DNA of 64,000 nt from Pyrenopolyporus hunteri (lineage: Eukaryota; Ascomycota; Sordariomycetes; Xylariales; Hypoxylaceae). Of the stretch, positions 59,640 to 64,000 are shown piece by piece. The position numbers were made by a program, and so were the translations under genes. The first letter of the stretch is position 1, and each line of letters starts with the position of its first letter. The notes under the pieces are model-generated. The model was not told where the DNA came from and made no database searches. It saw only the letters and a list, made by a program, of their open reading frames with translations. The stretch is taken from the NCBI GenBank assembly GCA_902806595.1, contig CADCXC010000037.1, forward strand, positions 1,984,001-2,048,000, given 5' to 3'.

Positions 59640-60739
59640 TGTAGTCGAAAAGAAGGGGGTGAAGGCTTGTCTTAGGACGATCCTATGTGAGGGTAATGTG
59701 ATAAGAGATGGTAGGTTAAAGGCCTTAAAGATCTGCTCATAATTTATCTTAAGAAAGGGTTAGAGACATCTTTCCCATGATACACGCTTGATATGTTATA
59801 CTTGGATCTAAAGCCCATCTTTCTGTGTTCAGTTGGCATCGTCGAGGTAATCCAAGACTATCCCGTTAGTTCAAAGAGTAGAATTTTGCAGGTCTCAAAC
59901 CCTTGAGTACCTGTCTGAGACTCGGTCGCTTGACTTAGATAAGCCACCTACCTTACCTTGGGACCCTAAGGTAGGTAGCTAGGTACCTATCTTCTAGGTA
60001 CCTTTAGTACCGAAATTAGGGCATACAGCACCCGTACATAGCCCATTCCTTCCATGCCTTAGGTAAGTCCTAGGGCTGCTAGGTGGTAGCCTAGCATGCG
60101 CCGGCGATCGGTACAATACAAGGATTTAACACTTTAGTAGGCACGAGGCCATATGGCGGCCCAAGCTCCAAGCTATGGGTACAACGACCCGCGCGAAGTT
60201 AGCGGCGTGGATAGGGCAAGTGTTACATATTACATAGTAGGTACCTACCTACCTAGTACGAACTTGTACCCGGCAGTTCCCCGCCTGACGGTGGCATCTG
60301 ATTGATGATTTCGGTCTCTCTTCCCCCCCACCCAAAATCCATACTCCAACCTCTTCGGATTTTTGGCCATCTCCAGCTCTTCTTCCTCGCCAGGACTGCG
60401 AACCGGAATCCAGCGAGCTTTGTTATACCCTACTCAGTACCTTCTAGCCACCAACCCCATACCTTAGCTTCCTTGCTATCACCGCCCCTGGGGAATGAAG
60501 CTGTTAGTCTAACCTGCTTTACTGGCTTTCCTTTGTCATGACGGGGCGAGACACCCTCGAATCTGTACGGCTTTAACGCAGACTGCCCTTTGAGCCGCTG
60601 TATAGCTCAAGCTTCATATTCGCCACACCATAAGCTTGAGACAGGACGATTAAGCTTAACCTACACCAAAAGACGACTTATAGAGTCGCAGTCTCTATTC
60701 GCATATTCAACTCCAAACCGCCCGGCGTGTGTCGCAACC
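59640..60739. promoter_or_regulatory. Divergent intergenic region PPM2/ATG18
   Basis: 1.1 kb between two divergent starts. TAGGTACC-type arrays lie at 59,946-60,011 and 60,234-60,260. The ATG18 side (60,300-60,739) is C/T-rich. Small open frames at 60,302-60,541 and 60,590-60,862 are leader or intron shadow, not genes. Confidence 0.45.
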
Positions 60740-62257
60740 ATGGCAAGCCAGGTCCTCAATTTCGTCACCTTCAATCAGGATCACAGCTGTTTAGCTGTCG
60801 GTACGTCGGCTTCTGCCTATTCTCTCACCCTCTTAGCAGCACCCTCTCCTACTGTTGTATAGGTTCCTATACAGGCAGCTAAAGAATGTAGGAACCTCCA
60901 AGGGATTTCGCATTTACCATACCGAACCATTTTCGAAGATCTTCAGCAGCGATGACGGTAATATCGCTATCGTCGAGATGCTCTTCTCCACCTCTCTCGT
61001 TGCTCTCGTCCTCTCCCCCCGGCACCTCGTGGTCCAAAATACGAAACGTGCGTCCGTTATATGCGAACTCACTTTCCCATCCGCTATCCTTGCCGTCCGC
61101 CTGAATCGCAAGCGGCTAGCTGTCGTTCTCGAGGACGAGATCTACCTCTATGATATAACTACCATGACGCTCCTCACTACGATTGCGACCTCGCCGAATC
61201 CGGGCGCGGTCTGCGCGCTATCACCTTCTCACGAGCACTCTTACCTCGCCTATCCTTTGCCGAAGCCCCGTGACGACACCCAAGATAAACGGCCTTCTCA
61301 TGCGCCTCCAGCTTCTCTCTACGCCCCCGTCACGTCAGGAGATGTCCTTATATACGATACATTGACTCTCCGGGCTGTAAACGTCGTCGAGGCTCATCGT
61401 TCTCCCCTATCTTGTATTGCGCTTAACAGCGAAGGGACTCTGCTGGCAACCGCTAGCGAGACGGGAACTATCATCAGAGTTTTCTCGGTGCCTCGCGGCC
61501 AGAAGCTCTTCCAGTTTCGACGTGGCACATATCCCAGCACGATCTACAGCATGTCCTTCAACATGGCGAGTTCGCTCCTTTGCGTCTCTTCCACTTCGGA
61601 TACCGTGCACATATTCCGGCTGCAGCAACCGGGACCCAGTACCAACAACTCCGACGCGCAGGCGCCTAGCTCTCCTCGAACGAATCGTTGGTCGCGCAGC
61701 CGTAGCTACGATAGCGGTAACGACTCACCTAGCAGTGCGCAGGGCTCCCCGCGCAGCGAAGCGGCTGACGTTGCGACGACGTCTACAACAAACAACGCGG
61801 CGACGCATAGGAGGCAGAGCGGGTCGTTCAGCAGCATGCTCCGCCGATCATCGCAAATGATGGGCCGTAGCGTAGCTGGCGTTGTGGGCAATTACCTACC
61901 CCAGACCGTGACGGAGATGTGGGAGCCCCTACGCGATTTCGCTTATATCAAGATACCCAAGGGCACATCCGCGTCGCCGCGCGTCGGCGGGTCGGGTAGC
62001 CAGCAGCTGCGCAGCGTAGTAGCGATGAGCAGCAGCAGTCCGCAGGTCATGGTCGTTACTAATGACGGCGGGTTCTACGTGTTTAACATCGACATGGAGC
62101 AGGGTGGGGAGGGCTACCTCGTGAAGCAATTCTCGTACGTGCCGCAATCAGATTACCCCTTTTCCTTATTCCCAACCCGATTATACTAACCACCATTTCT
62201 CGTTATAGCGTCCTCGACAGCGATGATAAGCTCGACGCCTCGAATTACGGGCCATAG
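60740..62257 (+). CDS. ATG18: Autophagy protein Atg18 (PROPPIN)
   Basis: Beta-propeller protein that binds PI3P and PI(3,5)P2, needed for autophagosome formation with Atg2 and for vacuole size control. Three exons: 60,740-60,800, 60,892-62,134 and 62,209-62,257, with introns of 91 and 74 nt (the second with a perfect ACTAAC branch site), joining in frame to 450 residues. The lipid-binding FRRG motif is at 229-232 (KLFQFRRGT). The first exon is only 20 codons (MASQVLNFVTFNQDHSCLAV), and the last ends DSDDKLDASNYGP. A Ser-rich loop of about 90 residues between propeller blades 6 and 7 (RSRSYDSGND to RRSSQMMG) is likely disordered and phosphorylatable, as in yeast. Confidence 0.94.
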
Positions 62258-63741
62258 GTTGCCGTTACGCGCGGCGATAGATCCGACCGCGGACATAGTC
62301 TCGACGACGAGTTTCATCTGGAGGAGTGGGAAGTAGTGGACGTGGGACCCGGGATACAAAATTAGCTGCACCTTACTCTTTACCACTTTCTGCGTAAGGA
62401 CGACTAGCATCCGAATGGCGTTCCGGCTAGGTTAGGTAGTTAGGTGTACGGGTGGTTTTTCTTTCCTTCTTTTTTTATTATCCTTTTCCTCCCCCTAATC
62501 CTACGGCCTATCCCCGTACGACGGAAAAGTCTACCATCTGAAGATCGATCTACATCTAGATCCAAACCAGACGGCGGCTTTGTATTCTGCGCGAAGGGGG
62601 GAGCGACCGTATTTTTTTTGCATCAGCGTCCGGCGTCCAAGCGGCTTTTCGGTTTACCCATACCATACCTTAGGTATCTAGGTAGTCACGAGTTATTGAG
62701 CATCATCTATCCGTCTACCTCTTTCATGTCCCAATGCAAGATCTATTGAATCTGTTTGGTTTACCATGTATGTGTAACGAAGGGAATCGGAGCGTAAGAG
62801 TGACGACTTTTTGAAAAACACACGTAAGCATTTCTTAAGCGACACCGATGCAGTGGCGCTGTTCTGCTAAGGAGGGGCCGGCTGAAGCTCGCTCCTATCC
62901 CTCTTATCATTCTCATTTGTTTCGAGGATATCCAGTTTCGTAAAAACCCGTAAAATCCGCCTTTGCATTCCTCTTCGTCGTTCGGTCGCATACCCCCATG
63001 TTGCGCACGTACTACTAAAACAGACATGTCGTTCCCTACGTAACCGAAAACCTCGCGAGCCCCCTGGTATCGACCTATCGGATTCCCCTAAGAAGCCGAT
63101 CCAGCCGGAAATAAATCGCAACGAAAAGAAAGATGAAAAAAAATGCCGTCTCCCCCTCCCCAGAAACAACGACGCCGCAGCGCCGTTGGATGAACTGATG
63201 ATGCAATAAATAGGGTGTATGGCTCCCCTATTTTCAGCCGCCTTCCCTTCCTCCCTTCTTCTCTTCTTCCCGTCCCTTTCTTACATATTCGCAGAAAGAA
63301 AAAGGAAAGGTGTCATGTCATCCCGTCGTTAGAAGCGAAGTGAAGTCAAGTGAAATCATGTAATCCGCCGGTCCTGTTAACTCCGAAATTAAAAAAAACA
63401 ACCCGCAGTCCTAAGTCAACTAGAACACAAATGGATATGGACCATATGCTTGATAATTTAAAAATCAGGTGTCCGGGCTCGCGAGCTTCGGTCCCCTGCG
63501 TTTTCTGCCGCCGCCGCCGCCGCTGCTTTTCGGTGTGATGAGGGAGCAGCTAGGTATCAGGTACCTATGGTTGGTTCCAGTCCTTAAGCCCAGCCACAGC
63601 ACAGCGACTCGGAACCCAACGGAGTTAGTTGCCTTCCGATAACCCGAGACCTGGCGGAATATGGGGATCTCATTGACAGCGCCACCAAGGGCCACCATAT
63701 TCGAATCCTAAAAACTTCGATCAAGACCAGCTCCGAGAGTG
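62258..63741. other. Intergenic, ATG18 to phosphatase
   Basis: 1.5 kb between convergent genes. It contains a pyrimidine run at 62,455-62,505, a pyrimidine/purine tract at about 63,236-63,312 and a (GCC)n-type run at about 63,509-63,528. Short open frames on both strands show no family resemblance. No RNA gene recognised. Confidence 0.45.
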
Positions 63742-64000
63742 TTATCTCGCATAAGGACGGTTCATCAGCGCGATCTCTCGCGCAATATCACCCCATTCGA
63801 GTTCTCTTCGGATTCCTCCTTCGGCGCCGTGGGCGTTTCCACCCCGTTGACGCTGAGCCTGCAGCACCTCCTCCCACTTGAGAAGTTCGTAAGCGAACCT
63901 CAGATGGGGCTGGATGATAACATTGAGCCTCCGAGCGCGGACGAAGCAGTATGCCCTCGGGAACGAGAGGTTGAGCGACCGCATCACTTCGGCGATGCAG
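63742..64000 (-). CDS. Dual-specificity phosphatase, Pps1-like (3' end)
   Basis: Partial: only the last 86 codons are in the window; the gene continues past its right edge. The reading frame starts inside CIAEVMRSLNLSF and runs through RAYCFVRARRLNVIIQPHLRFAYELLKWEE. This is the helix pair that follows the Cys-based P-loop in dual-specificity phosphatases, and it is closest in my memory to yeast Pps1. The catalytic Cys/Arg motif would lie just outside the window. A basic, Gly/Ala-rich tail and a stop TGA at 63,742 close the protein. Confidence 0.75.
   Translation of the reverse strand, partial: CIAEVMRSLNLSFPRAYCFVRARRLNVIIQPHLRFAYELLKWEEVLQAQRQRGGNAHGAEGGIRRELEWGDIAREIALMNRPYAR

Noticed and set aside
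14831..64000. tRNA or 5S rRNA genes
   Set aside because: I looked for GGTTCGAATCC-like B boxes and their complements by eye and found none with a matching A box and acceptor stem; a tRNAscan run could still find one.

Overview
The window reads as nuclear DNA of a filamentous ascomycete (Pezizomycotina, most likely Sordariomycetes). Evidence: genes with short introns (47-171 nt) that have GTRNGT-type donors; recognisable fungal proteins; a 14.8 kb AT-rich block with the look of repeat-induced point mutation (RIP); and intergenic DNA full of short TAGGTACC/CCTAGG palindromic arrays. I found no tRNA, rRNA or CRISPR locus. All exon joins were made by hand from splice signals and checked for frame; none has been tested against RNA.

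Layout. 1-14,830 is a gene-free AT-rich block in which almost every remaining C is part of CpG. It holds a dimeric tandem array (about 7,213-7,802), direct and inverted copies of one mutated repeat (6,860-7,130; 9,690-9,965; 10,470-10,735) and an enclosing inverted repeat. There is a sharp composition change near 14,830. 14,830-24,850 has a more even composition but no gene I can support. The gene-bearing part starts at about 24.85 kb. Its genes are: an RGS-domain protein with an in-frame second ORF after a single UGA (26.0-27.8 kb); mitochondrial glycerol-3-phosphate dehydrogenase GUT2 (29.0-31.1, minus); an MHYT-domain membrane protein (33.4-36.2, minus); CIA1 (39.65-41.0); a Cys-rich-tailed hypothetical protein (41.4-42.8, minus); TFIIH subunit TFB1 (43.4-45.5, minus); 2-oxoglutarate dehydrogenase E1 KGD1 (47.3-50.5); an NCS1/Fur-type permease (51.2-53.3); a putatively secreted CDA-fold deaminase (53.45-54.3, minus); an alpha-ketoglutarate-dependent xanthine dioxygenase, XanA-like (54.7-56.05); tRNA wybutosine enzyme PPM2/TYW4 (56.2-59.6, minus); ATG18 (60.7-62.3); and the 3' end of a Pps1-like dual-specificity phosphatase (63.7-64.0, minus, runs off the window).

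How they work together. Most genes are unrelated housekeeping genes. The exception is 51.2-56.05 kb. There a permease of a family known for uracil, allantoin and uric acid uptake, a deaminase with a hydrophobic N-terminus, and a xanthine dioxygenase lie side by side. The deaminase and the dioxygenase are divergent across a 445 bp promoter with several GATA-type sites. I infer a small nucleobase-scavenging module (deaminate outside or in the secretory path, import, oxidise xanthine to urate). This is the best candidate for an undescribed system in the window. The other items most worth checking are the UGA-interrupted RGS frame, the CpG-sparing mutation pattern, and a 54 nt stop-free intron in the MHYT gene.
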